A stretch of 64,000 nt of DNA. Source: Paraburkholderia kururiensis JCM 10599 = LMG 19447. Its GTDB lineage: Bacteria > Pseudomonadota > Gammaproteobacteria > Burkholderiales > Burkholderiaceae. Positions within the stretch are counted from its first letter, which is position 1; each line of letters opens with the position of its first letter. The stretch lies in the NCBI RefSeq assembly GCF_003986935.1, contig NZ_RJZE01000011.1, forward strand, positions 1 to 64,000, read 5' to 3'. Positions 19,006 through 27,428 of the stretch are shown here, one piece after another. The translations under genes were made by a program, and so were the position numbers. A model generated the notes under the pieces. That model was not told the origin of the DNA, made no database searches, and saw only the letters and a list, made by a program, of their open reading frames with translations.

Positions 19006-20598
19006 TTATGAGAGGGCGAGCGCGCGCGCCGGATCCAGCACGGTCAGTTCCGCCTGCAGTTCGCCGATGCGCCGCGCGAGCGCCGGCTTATCCGCATCCT
19101 TGCGGTTGCTCATGGCCTTCAGCGTGCGAAGCAACTGCTGCTTGATTTCGAAGACGAGCGCCGGCTCCCAGCTCGCGAGCGGCAGCGAACGCGCCGCGCC
19201 GTCGAGTTCGTTCAGCAGTGCCAGCGCCGTATCGGGCTTCCCGCCGTAGTCGGCGAGGCGCGCCATGACGAGCCGTTGCAGATAGCGGTGCCGCTTCGTC
19301 TTCATGCCGGGCAATGCGTCGAGCCAGCCAAACGCCGCCTCCACGCCCTCGCGCGCCGACAGGTCGCGCGCCTGCGCCTCGATTTCCGGCCAGTCGCCGG
19401 CCGCCTCGCCTTCCTTGTCGGCGGAAACCGGGAACGGCGCCACCGTCTCCCCTGCTTCCAGGTCGCGTACTACGGCGTGACGTGCGATCCATTCGAGCGT
19501 GGCGTCGTCGGCGAATGGCGTGCCGTCGTTGAAGGCGAGACGCTCGATGCCGGGCAGGCGTTCGAGGAACAGCGCGAAATCCGCGCGCAGCAGTTCACGC
19601 CAGGTGCTGTACGGCGCGCCGACGTGATCGAGCGCCACGTGCTGGAAATACTGGAGGTCGAACCACAGGTGATTCACGCCCTCCATGAACGCGCCCTCGA
19701 CGCGCTCCAGCAGTTCGTGCCACTGCTTCTGCAGAACGAGCCGCTTCATCTGCTGGCGCAGTTCGCCGCGCGGCGGCAGCAGACGCGTCTGAGCCGTGGC
19801 ATCGGCAGGCGGGACTTCGTGCAGCGTGTCCCAGCGCACGCTGCGCACGAGCCGCACCGAGGGCAGGTAGCCGTTTTCCTGATCGCGCAGCCACACCGCC
19901 ATCGTGCGGGCCTGGTCGAGCAGGTCGCGCGTGGAACCGATGGGGCTCGACGTGTCTGTCCTCGCCGACGGAACCGCTGCCGCTGCCACGCCCGCGTCTG
20001 CCTCCGCCGCGCGTGCAGGCTCGGCCTTCTGGTCGAAACGGGACACGAGCGGCTGCAGGTTCGGCCGCGCGGCTTCGGGCCACGTCGCGGTGCGTTCGAG
20101 CAGCACGTCGAGCGCGGCGAGCGCACGTTCGAGGTCCTGCGGTGCGAAGGCACCCCGGCGCTCCAGCAGCTCGATCATGCGCGTGGTCGCCAGCATTTCG
20201 AGCGCGCCCTTCTTCGCTTCGGCTCGTGCGGGGAGCAGCGCTTCGCCGAAGCGGTCGACGAGTGCAGCCGCCAGTTCAAGGCCGTCCGCAAAACCGGCGG
20301 CACCGTCCTGCCTGAGCCGCGCGAACGCGTAATAGCCCGCGAGCCGCAGGTCTTTGCCGGTCTCCTTCAGTAGCTGCTCGCAGGAACGGATGATGAGGCC
20401 ATCGTCGATGCCCGAGAGCTTCTGCGTTTCCTCGCGCAGCTCGAAGAACACGTCTTCGTAGCCGGGGTCGCGGCCCGCGCCGCCCTCGCCAGGCAGCGGC
20501 TGGACCCAGGCAGACCAGGCATCGAGGCGGGCGCGTGCGAGTTGTTCGCCGTCGTCGCGGGCCGGAAAAAGGCGCTTGAAAAGTCCGCCCAATATCAT
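19006..20598 (-). CDS. tssA: T6SS TssA-family protein
   Basis: A 530-residue TssA. The N-terminal ImpA-type domain is at about 30-150 (the segment FFELREETQKLSGIDDGLII followed by SCEQLLKETGKDLRLAGYYA). A Glu/Ala-rich linker follows, then a long helical C-terminal region of the VasJ type (MKRLVLQKQWHELLERVEGA, HLWFDLQYF). TssA coordinates baseplate docking and tail-sheath growth. The start at 20598 overlaps the tssM stop (ATGA) and has GGAGGT immediately upstream; the long upstream opening is antisense-like noise within tssM. It looks intact. Confidence 0.9.
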   Translation of the reverse strand: MILGGLFKRLFPARDDGEQLARARLDAWSAWVQPLPGEGGAGRDPGYEDVFFELREETQKLSGIDDGLIIRSCEQLLKETGKDLRLAGYYAFARLRQDGAAGFADGLELAAALVDRFGEALLPARAEAKKGALEMLATTRMIELLERRGAFAPQDLERALAALDVLLERTATWPEAARPNLQPLVSRFDQKAEPARAAEADAGVAAAAVPSARTDTSSPIGSTRDLLDQARTMAVWLRDQENGYLPSVRLVRSVRWDTLHEVPPADATAQTRLLPPRGELRQQMKRLVLQKQWHELLERVEGAFMEGVNHLWFDLQYFQHVALDHVGAPYSTWRELLRADFALFLERLPGIERLAFNDGTPFADDATLEWIARHAVVRDLEAGETVAPFPVSADKEGEAAGDWPEIEAQARDLSAREGVEAAFGWLDALPGMKTKRHRYLQRLVMARLADYGGKPDTALALLNELDGAARSLPLASWEPALVFEIKQQLLRTLKAMSNRKDADKPALARRIGELQAELTVLDPARALALS

Positions 20599-23500
20599 TG
20601 AACCTCCGGTACGTAGCCGCCGGGCAGCGGCATGGCGGCGTGCTTTGCCGCGGCGATGGCAGAAGCCGGCAACGGCGGTGGACTGATGCCCGAAAGCTTC
20701 GGTCCACCGGCAGCCGGGCCCGTCACGAAGACCCGCGCCGGCAGCGTGAAGTGGCGCAGCTGCAGCACGTCGAGGGGGCCCGCACCGGCCTCGCTGCGCA
20801 GCTGGACCTTGAGCGGAATGCCCTGGCTCGTGTCGGGCGTCCAGGTGAGCAGGTAGCGTGCGCTGTCCTGCTGCGAAACCTTCGCGCGCTCGAGCAGCCG
20901 GATCAGGCCGAAGCGGCCCTGCGCGTCGAGCGCGCTGCGCAGTCCGCCCTGCGCCGTCTGCCATTCGATGTGCGAGAGGTTTTCGAGCGACTGGCCAGGC
21001 CATTCGAACGGCGTCCACTCCTGCTTCTGGTTGAAGTAGTGCAGCTCGCGGCCGGCCAGCACGAACCTCATGTCGGTCACGCCCGGCGTGGGCACCGCGC
21101 TCAGCTCGTAGCGCACGTGCGCGTCGCCGGACGGGAACACGACCGACGAAATGCGCGTGAGCTGGTTGAGGCTCCTGAGGAACGCCGGATCGATGGTCAG
21201 CGCGCCATGGTCCGCGCCTTGGGCCGCCACCCACCGGTCGCCCTGCCGCTCGACCACGCCGGCAAGCTGCGTCGTCACGAACTGCGCGATGACGCCGTTG
21301 TCGGGCCGCATGAAGCGCGCCATCTCGGGCAGCGACGCGTCGTTGTCCGAATCCGCGAACGGATAACGGCCGCCAAACGAGCGGTTCCAGTCAGCGACGA
21401 TCGCGCTGCGCCAGATGTCGTTGAGGCTCGACGCGGCCGGCTGCACGACCACCTGCCAGGTCTGGTCGAGCGGAGCACGGAACAGCTCGCCGAAACCGGC
21501 CCACTGCTCGCCGAGGCTGGCGGCCACGCGGCTTGCGTAGTCGCGGCTTTCGGCAATGTCGGACGTCTTGCCCTGCAGCACCGACTGCGCGGCCATGCGG
21601 GCCATCGCGTCCGGGTCGCTGCTCGATACGATTTGCGTGGCTTTGAGGCGCATCGCCGTGACGCGTTCGAGGTAGCGCGCGAGGCTCAGGTCACCCGTCG
21701 CCGCCTGCTGGGCCGCGGCTTTGCTGCCGGCGGGCGCGGCCTGAGCGATGTCGCTGCCCGTGAGCCGCAGGATCGGTCCGAATGCGACCGCGAGCGGCGC
21801 GAGCTGCGGCTGCGCCTGCTTCGACGGATTTTTTTCGTCGGCACCGACGAGCTGCTGCGCCTTGCTGATCAGCGTATCGGACAGCGACTGAGCATTCGCG
21901 CCTGCCCCGGCCTGCCAGACGATCGCGTTCATCAGCGCGACGAGCGGCGAGCGCTGCGGGTCGCCCAGCAGCGTGAGCTGGTCGGCGGTGGCCGGGAGCG
22001 TGGGGGCCGGCTGCCAGCGCAGGCTGTTGAGAAACAGCGCCCATGCGCGCGTGTAGTCGTCGAAGTAACGCTGGCGCAGTTCGGCCTTCAGCGTCGACGG
22101 CGCAGGGTTCGTCGCTTTCGTGTCCGAGAGCACCCAGTCGCCGGCGACGTCGCGCTGCCCGCTCGCCTCGTCGATGGCCTTCGAGATGCGCTCCTCCCAC
22201 GCGGTGCGCGTGAACACGCCGGGAATGGTCGCCGTCGTGTTGAAGAGACCGCGGCCCGTGGTGTCGCCGAGCAACGTCGCGAGGGACACCGGCGGGTACT
22301 TCGGCGACGCGTCCGCGATGATCTGCTGGTACAGCGCGTCCTTCGAGTTCTGGATGCCGCGCACGCCGATGACAGTCTGGCGCGTGGCCGCGATCAGGCC
22401 GCCGTCGGGCACGATGGCCAGCGACGAACCGTCTGCCGAAGCACCGCGTCCGACGTGGTTCGCAAAGAACGCGATAGTGTGCTGGCGCAGGTCCTCCCAG
22501 GTGCCCGCCGACACGGGCGAATGCTCCGGTCGCGCGGGCGCTGAAGTGGCGACGAGCTGCGGCGCGAGGAATGCCGCCATCGCACGCTCGGGCCTCGCGA
22601 GCATCAGGTAGGCCTTGAGCGTGTCGTAGGCGGCCTGCACCTGCGCGTTGCCGCCGCTCGCGATCTCCGCGTCCGACAGCGAAGCGAGCTGGCGCAATCG
22701 CGACTCGAGCTTCTCGCGGATGGGACCGACGAGGATGCGACCCGCGGCGTTCTCGTAACCGGGCCACAGGGCGGCCAGCAGCGCGGTGTCGTGGTTCAGG
22801 CCGAAGCGCGTGGTCCAGGGGGCGCCGTCGCGCTGCCGGGTTTCGAGGGTGTCGATCTGGCGGTCGAGGCTGTCGAGCGTCTGCAGGGTCTGCGTGCGGT
22901 CCTGGGCGGTGGAAAGCTTCGTCAGCGTGCCGCTGGCTGTCTGGATGGTTGCGCGGTTCGTAAGGCCGGAGATCATCGTGCCGGTGAGCCACAGGAGAAG
23001 CATGGCGGTGGTGAGCCATGCTGCGGTGGTCGATAGCGAGAAACCGACGCGGCGGCCGTGGACCGTGCGGCTGTGGGTGGCGACGGTCTGCCAGATGCTG
23101 CGGTGTTGCGCGCTGCCCGCCGGCTCATCGTCGTTCGCGTCGGCAGACGCGGGTGGCGCCAGTTCCCGTTCCTTGAAGAGCGGTGCGAAAAGGACGCCGT
23201 GGACAGCGTGGCGCCACAGGCGGGACTGCGACGTCTGCAGGACGAGGCCGGTCAACCCGTCGCGCAGCCGGTCGATATGTCGCGAGAGTTCGACGGGATA
23301 GCGATCGGAGACATTCCGCGTGAGTCGTACGACGCCGGCATCGGCGAGGTTGTATGAGAGCCCCTGCAAGGACCGGTTGATCTCGTCCGGGCTCACGCGC
23401 GGGCGTGACCATGTGAAGCCGATGGCGTCGTCGGGACCCGATGTTTCGCTGCCGAAATCGGTGACGTTGAGCAGGTAGGCAGGCGCCGCCCAGCGCAGGG

Positions 23501-24158
23501 CGCGGGCATGACGGGCGAGCCGCTGGGCGAGGCCATCGGTATCGAACGGGGCGTTCGGGGAGCTACGGCCACTCACGATGCCTACGATGGCATCGACCGG
23601 GCGACGGCGACGCAGGCAGCGGATCTGGTCGAGCCAGTCCGTGTCGAGCGTGGTGGTGGTCTGCTTTGCGTAGAGCAAGACCGTGTCGCCGGTAATCAGA
23701 TACCCCTTGTCAACAAGTCCCGGCGCCAGGCGCTTTACAAGCGGTTCGTCGCCAGCGAGGAGAACCCAGCGTTCGCGGTAGCGCCAACGGAAACCGTGAC
23801 GGTCGCTCAGGGCATTGCGAAGCAATGTAGCCCGGTCGGCTTGTCCCGACGATTGGCCCTGATCGTCGTGATCAACGGACGCTGCGCGCTTGCCGGCGTC
23901 GTAACGGGCAAACCAGCGGGAAGCTCTCAGCGATGCGATCCACAGCAGCACCACCTCGAAGTACTTGACCAGCAGGATTACCACCAGCAAGGCGCACAGC
24001 AGCGAAAGCTCGATGATGATGCGGGTATCGCGAGACCACCCGTGACGGAGTCCCTCGACCCATATCGCGATACCAAGCGCAAGGAAGACGATGACAGCCG
24101 CACTGCCAATGAAGAGGCCGGCCGGTCGAGTCTTGTTTTCATTCCTGTTGTCGTTCAT
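20595..24158 (-). CDS. tssM: T6SS inner-membrane protein TssM (IcmF), no Walker A
   Basis: An IcmF/TssM protein of about 1187 residues. Two N-terminal transmembrane segments (about 12-36 and 46-72), a cytoplasmic domain, a third transmembrane segment (about 375-400, TTAAWLTTAMLLLWLTG) and a large periplasmic part ending in a beta-rich TssJ-binding domain. At the position of the NTPase P-loop (about 131-141) the sequence reads RWVLLAGDEPLV, with no G-x4-GK-T/S, so it cannot bind nucleotide in the usual way. The start at 24158 overlaps the upstream gene's stop in ATGA fashion, as elsewhere in this operon; ATG 24173 is an alternative. Confidence 0.93.
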   Translation of the reverse strand: MNDNRNENKTRPAGLFIGSAAVIVFLALGIAIWVEGLRHGWSRDTRIIIELSLLCALLVVILLVKYFEVVLLWIASLRASRWFARYDAGKRAASVDHDDQGQSSGQADRATLLRNALSDRHGFRWRYRERWVLLAGDEPLVKRLAPGLVDKGYLITGDTVLLYAKQTTTTLDTDWLDQIRCLRRRRPVDAIVGIVSGRSSPNAPFDTDGLAQRLARHARALRWAAPAYLLNVTDFGSETSGPDDAIGFTWSRPRVSPDEINRSLQGLSYNLADAGVVRLTRNVSDRYPVELSRHIDRLRDGLTGLVLQTSQSRLWRHAVHGVLFAPLFKERELAPPASADANDDEPAGSAQHRSIWQTVATHSRTVHGRRVGFSLSTTAAWLTTAMLLLWLTGTMISGLTNRATIQTASGTLTKLSTAQDRTQTLQTLDSLDRQIDTLETRQRDGAPWTTRFGLNHDTALLAALWPGYENAAGRILVGPIREKLESRLRQLASLSDAEIASGGNAQVQAAYDTLKAYLMLARPERAMAAFLAPQLVATSAPARPEHSPVSAGTWEDLRQHTIAFFANHVGRGASADGSSLAIVPDGGLIAATRQTVIGVRGIQNSKDALYQQIIADASPKYPPVSLATLLGDTTGRGLFNTTATIPGVFTRTAWEERISKAIDEASGQRDVAGDWVLSDTKATNPAPSTLKAELRQRYFDDYTRAWALFLNSLRWQPAPTLPATADQLTLLGDPQRSPLVALMNAIVWQAGAGANAQSLSDTLISKAQQLVGADEKNPSKQAQPQLAPLAVAFGPILRLTGSDIAQAAPAGSKAAAQQAATGDLSLARYLERVTAMRLKATQIVSSSDPDAMARMAAQSVLQGKTSDIAESRDYASRVAASLGEQWAGFGELFRAPLDQTWQVVVQPAASSLNDIWRSAIVADWNRSFGGRYPFADSDNDASLPEMARFMRPDNGVIAQFVTTQLAGVVERQGDRWVAAQGADHGALTIDPAFLRSLNQLTRISSVVFPSGDAHVRYELSAVPTPGVTDMRFVLAGRELHYFNQKQEWTPFEWPGQSLENLSHIEWQTAQGGLRSALDAQGRFGLIRLLERAKVSQQDSARYLLTWTPDTSQGIPLKVQLRSEAGAGPLDVLQLRHFTLPARVFVTGPAAGGPKLSGISPPPLPASAIAAAKHAAMPLPGGYVPEVQ

Positions 24159-25393
24159 GTCTGCTTTCTGCACATGAGGGCGATCAGTTCCTCACCTTCG
24201 CCACATAGCACCAATTGCGGATCGCCCGTTGTCCGGGCACTTTCTGCGGCAAGGGCGACGGCCAACCACGGCCCTACGCCCGAACAGTCGCCCACCGACG
24301 TCTCGAGCGCGATCCATCGCGTCTTATCCGGGAATAACGCGGCTTGCCGAACCGCACTCATAGCGTCACTGATCAGACCATGCGCCCACACCGTGTGCAG
24401 GCGATCGCGCGAAGATTGTCCCCAACGGGTTGCAAGCACAAGCGTCGAAGCGGCGGCATCAAGCGTGCCTTTGGCTGGCCGGTGCAGACGTAGTCCGACG
24501 GGATTGGCCGGTGACGTAAGGCGCGGGTGCCCAACGAGCAGGGCAACGCCCGCCTCTGCAACGCCATCAGACAGCACGGCACTGATTGCATCGCGAAGTT
24601 CAATAGCTACCAACAGGTGGGCTGTGTTGATGTATTGCTTGTCAAGCCACGCGTCCGTGCGGAAGAGCGGAATCGCGTGTTCACCCGGCATGACGTCCAC
24701 CTTCAACGCAGGGACTCGTTCAGCGAGCACTTCCCGTAGCCGGGTTTCGACAGCCCCGGATTTGAGCCTCGACCGATGATGCAGCTCGACCTGCAGATTC
24801 GTTCGCGGTGGAAGAGCGCTGAACTGCGGCAGGAGACGGTCGATCAGGCGTTCGAGCAGCCACGTACAAACCGCGTGATGGCGGGCATGTTCGAGGAGTT
24901 CGTTACCCGGCTGAAAACGCATCTCGGGGATGTCGAGCCAACGTGCATTGACTTCGCTATCCGCGACTGCGCCGCTTGCCCGAAGCTTCGCCAGTTCAGT
25001 TCCGTTTAGGATTCCTTCGAGCGAATTTTCCGAATCGTTCGCGGCGAAGCACCAGGCATGGCCCAGTATCGTCAGCGGTCGGCCCGCCACGGCATGACAC
25101 GCCCGCTCTGCCTCATCGCTGACGCGGTTGGTCGCAATCGCCTGATTGCGACGGACATAGCCGTATCCGAGCCAGGAGCACAGCAGAAATGCCCAAACCA
25201 GAAAGGGATAACCAGCGACACAGAACCAGAACCACAGCGAGTTCGTCGGCGCGCCCGCAGGCCAGAGCGCGATCGCCAGCGCCGCCCCCGCGCCCATCAC
25301 GAGAATCAGCAGGATCGTCCAGACGACCAGCGACGGCTGCGGCGCGGGCGGCACCTCTACCTGTGGCGGCACGCGATTGAAATCAACAGGCAT
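24155..25393 (-). CDS. T6SS-linked membrane protein of unknown function
   Basis: A 412-residue protein I do not recognise. A Pro-rich N-terminal tail is followed by two transmembrane segments (about 22-46 and 54-78), then a soluble region of about 330 residues with two Cys-containing segments near the end (GDCSGVG, LVLCGEGEELIALMC). It sits between PAAR and tssM, overlapping tssM by four bases and three bases after the PAAR stop, so it is part of the T6SS operon. Placement next to PAAR suggests a role in spike loading or as an accessory membrane component, but nothing in the sequence proves this. Confidence 0.8.
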   Translation of the reverse strand: MPVDFNRVPPQVEVPPAPQPSLVVWTILLILVMGAGAALAIALWPAGAPTNSLWFWFCVAGYPFLVWAFLLCSWLGYGYVRRNQAIATNRVSDEAERACHAVAGRPLTILGHAWCFAANDSENSLEGILNGTELAKLRASGAVADSEVNARWLDIPEMRFQPGNELLEHARHHAVCTWLLERLIDRLLPQFSALPPRTNLQVELHHRSRLKSGAVETRLREVLAERVPALKVDVMPGEHAIPLFRTDAWLDKQYINTAHLLVAIELRDAISAVLSDGVAEAGVALLVGHPRLTSPANPVGLRLHRPAKGTLDAAASTLVLATRWGQSSRDRLHTVWAHGLISDAMSAVRQAALFPDKTRWIALETSVGDCSGVGPWLAVALAAESARTTGDPQLVLCGEGEELIALMCRKQT

Positions 25394-25396
25394 TGC

Positions 25397-25654
25397 TTAT
25401 CGAACCCGCGCCCCGGCGGAAGAGGCAATGAGGACGGCCCCACATCGCGTGTGATCGCCATCGCTCGACAGCGGCGTGGTGCCATCCTTGATCCTGCCAC
25501 CGCCTTCGACGATTTCATTGTCGCCGTGGATCGGGCACGACACCTTGTCACCGACACGGGCGGCCCGACGACCCTTTACCTTGATGCGGTCCGAGCCGGT
25601 CAGGATCTTGCCGCCGTGGCTCGTTGCATCGCCTTCGTATGCGAGATTTTTCAT
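25397..25654 (-). CDS. PAAR-domain spike-tip protein
   Basis: An 85-residue stand-alone PAAR protein. It has the family pattern GDATSHGGKILTGSD, then ARVGDKVSCPIHGDNEIVEG, then SSDGDHTRCGAVLI. The His and Cys residues (H13 region, C-P-I-H, H-T-R-C) would bind the zinc at the cone tip. PAAR caps the VgrG trimer and carries effectors. There is no C-terminal toxin extension. Its start overlaps the preceding lipoprotein frame by four bases (25651-25654). A GAGGGAAAA motif lies upstream. Confidence 0.93.
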   Translation of the reverse strand: MKNLAYEGDATSHGGKILTGSDRIKVKGRRAARVGDKVSCPIHGDNEIVEGGGRIKDGTTPLSSDGDHTRCGAVLIASSAGARVR

Positions 25655-26088
25655 TTAGTGTTTTCCCTCGTGAATTGATGAGGTGCCAAGATGGCATCTT
25701 TGGGAGCGTAGAATTCCCCTTCATTTGGGTTTCTGACAATATGCCAAATGAGATGTCCATCATTTATCTTCAGAACTGCCTTTCCATTCTTTGCGCCAAA
25801 GAAAGAAGAGAAGTTGACGACTGCCGTTTTCCCAGTGTCATCGACAACCCCATTAATATTTGGATTTTTTTCATCGTCACAATCCGTCTTGTTGCCGCTT
25901 TGCGTCACTGCACAATACTACCCTTGAAGCTTTTTACCCTGTTGCTTTAGTTCAATTGAAAATATCATTGTGCTCGGAGAATTATTCCAGTCCCACTCGC
26001 CGACAAAGGGGATAGCTGGAGACGCACATCCACCGGCCGAAATCACAGCGAACGCGCACCCCAAAATTAGGTTCTTCATTTTATTCAT
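25651..26088 (-). pseudogene. T6SS-associated lipoprotein gene with an in-frame amber stop
   Basis: From the ATG at 26088 the frame encodes a signal peptide with a lipobox (ISAGGC, C21), then GEWDWNNSPSTMIFSIELK up to codon 56. Codon 57 is TAG (plus-strand cta at 25918-25920). The same frame then continues for 89 codons (YCAVTQSGNKTDCDDE to QFTRENTK), stopping at 25651. The two halves read as one beta-rich lipoprotein with a conserved-looking SSFFGAKNGKAVLKI block, so a single base change (probably CAG to TAG) has split it. The second part could start at a GTG just after the stop but would lack a signal. Low G+C; overlaps PAAR by four bases. Confidence 0.75.
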
Positions 26089-26107
26089 GATGTTAATTCT
26101 TTATAGC

Positions 26108-26302
26108 TCAAGCATCGATCGACTCTTTTTGTCCATCCATCCAAAAACTTGTAGTTCGAGAATTATTTGCCAATGCAAATGCATCGAACACGTTGTTGTT
26201 TCCATTTGTCACTGAGCAATTTTCGGCAAGCTCAGTGCCATGCCCACAGGACGAAAACGCAACAAAGATGCAACACAGCAGGAAAAATTTCTCATTTTTC
26301 AT
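26108..26302 (-). CDS. Small exported protein, unknown, in T6SS cassette
   Basis: A 64-residue ORF beginning 15 bases after the preceding gene. The N-terminus MKNEKFFLLCCIFVAFSSCG looks like a signal peptide, possibly with a lipoprotein Cys at 19. The mature part is Asn/Ser-rich with no family I recognise. It may be a genuine small periplasmic protein or the truncated start of another member of the neighbouring exported-protein group. The ribosome binding site is weak. Base composition is clearly more AT-rich than the flanking T6SS genes. Confidence 0.45.
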   Translation of the reverse strand: MKNEKFFLLCCIFVAFSSCGHGTELAENCSVTNGNNNVFDAFALANNSRTTSFWMDGQKESIDA

Positions 26303-26317
26303 GATCGAGCCTAGCTC

Positions 26318-26911
26318 TTAACGAGAACCGATTGATCTATAAGTTTCCTTCGTAATTGATTGATATGCGCCTGCGCGTATTGATGCGTCGTTATTGCATG
26401 TGAGATTGGAAATCTTCCTTTTTCCTCTGTATATTACAATGCCTGTGGAAAACGTTGGGCCCTCATCCGCTTTAACGGTCCTGTCGTACAAATAGTATGT
26501 GTAACCAAGCTGGGAAAACCGAATATGAGCCTCCCCACCTCCCGCGTACGGAGTGTTGGAAAAATAAAAAACATCCTTCTTGATTTCTTTGTTATCCGAA
26601 ACCTGCAAATTTATCTTTCCATCGATTCCGTTTCGATAGGTCAGAGTTCCATTTTCCGTCGATTGACAAAGCGATGACACAGTCTTTTCAAGTTCGCAGT
26701 TGAAGATTGCCGTTTCTTTTGTGGCGCACAAACCTTCAGCGTGTGCGGCCACCGCCGAAACAAAGGTAATGACCGAAACTGAGATTGCTCGGCAAGCGTT
26801 CGTAACTACTCCGTCGGATCGAAGAATGTCTTGCTGATGCCATACTTCCACATGCGTCACCGCCGGGAACGCCATAATTGGCATCAAAAAGACCGTTTTC
26901 TTACTTGCCAT
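26318..26911 (-). CDS. Putative periplasmic immunity-like protein 2
   Basis: About 197 residues if started at the ATG at 26911, which overlaps the end of the upstream gene by 11 bases. The obvious export signal (ISVSVITFVSAVAAHA) begins only about 35 residues in, so the true start may be internal at a non-ATG codon; I could not fix it. The mature domain has three Cys near the start (GLCATKETAIFNC, SSLC) and one near the end (NLTC), plus FSQLGYTYYLYD and GIVIYRGKRKI. This pattern matches the upstream neighbour, suggesting distant paralogues. Placement behind a vgrG/effector remnant suggests an immunity protein; that is inference. Confidence 0.6.
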   Translation of the reverse strand: MASKKTVFLMPIMAFPAVTHVEVWHQQDILRSDGVVTNACRAISVSVITFVSAVAAHAEGLCATKETAIFNCELEKTVSSLCQSTENGTLTYRNGIDGKINLQVSDNKEIKKDVFYFSNTPYAGGGEAHIRFSQLGYTYYLYDRTVKADEGPTFSTGIVIYRGKRKISNLTCNNDASIRAGAYQSITKETYRSIGSR

Positions 26912-27428
26912 GTTGGTCAAGCTCATCAACTGAGTTTGACGCACCATACTCTAGACCACGCCGCGCGGTACTACCGAAAGGCTTATATATGTTACCTTCA
27001 CAAATCTTATTGAAGATCAGCTTTCCGTTCTTTGCAACGTAAATCTCTCCTGGCACGAGTGCATTTGAGACTACGTAGCTATAAGATCCATTCGAAAATT
27101 TTAGATGACTTCCCAGACCATCGGGCAATCTTGAGACATCTACGATGGAAATTTTTCCCCGAGGAGGCGTAAGCTTACCTGGATATTTGTACTCAATATT
27201 GTTCTGCGTTCCGAAACGGTACTGTACGTATCCATGATCAGGCGAGGAATTATCAGCGGCACATACCGACGCGATTTTGTTGGAGTCTCGTAGTTTACAG
27301 CCAAAATATTCTATCTCACCGCGATGACAAAGGCTCGTTGAGTTGAGATAATCGGTAGCTCCAACGGGAACTGTAGCGATGGCAATTGTGATCGCCATCA
27401 AGATAAACACCTTTGAAACGATTTTCAC
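26901..27428 (-). CDS. Putative periplasmic immunity-like protein 1
   Basis: A 175-residue exported protein with a clean Sec signal peptide (MKIVSKVFILMAITIAIATV, cleavage near VGAT). The mature domain has Cys in SLCHRGEIEYFGCKL and SVC, then YVQYRFG, LKFSNGSYSYVV, GEIYVAKNGKLI and a last Cys (KICEG). The GTG start at 27428 overlaps the stop of the chimeric vgrG frame and has GGGAGGT upstream. It is the first small gene after a lysozyme-like effector tail, the usual place for a cognate periplasmic immunity protein. I know no named family; the role is inferred from position, export signal and the similar neighbour. Confidence 0.65.
   Translation of the reverse strand: MKIVSKVFILMAITIAIATVPVGATDYLNSTSLCHRGEIEYFGCKLRDSNKIASVCAADNSSPDHGYVQYRFGTQNNIEYKYPGKLTPPRGKISIVDVSRLPDGLGSHLKFSNGSYSYVVSNALVPGEIYVAKNGKLIFNKICEGNIYKPFGSTARRGLEYGASNSVDELDQHGK

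Noticed and set aside
19006-21234. 742-codon version of TssA starting within tssM
   Set aside because: The first 212 codons are an out-of-frame reading of tssM; the ATG at 20598 with GGAGGT and ATGA overlap is the true start.
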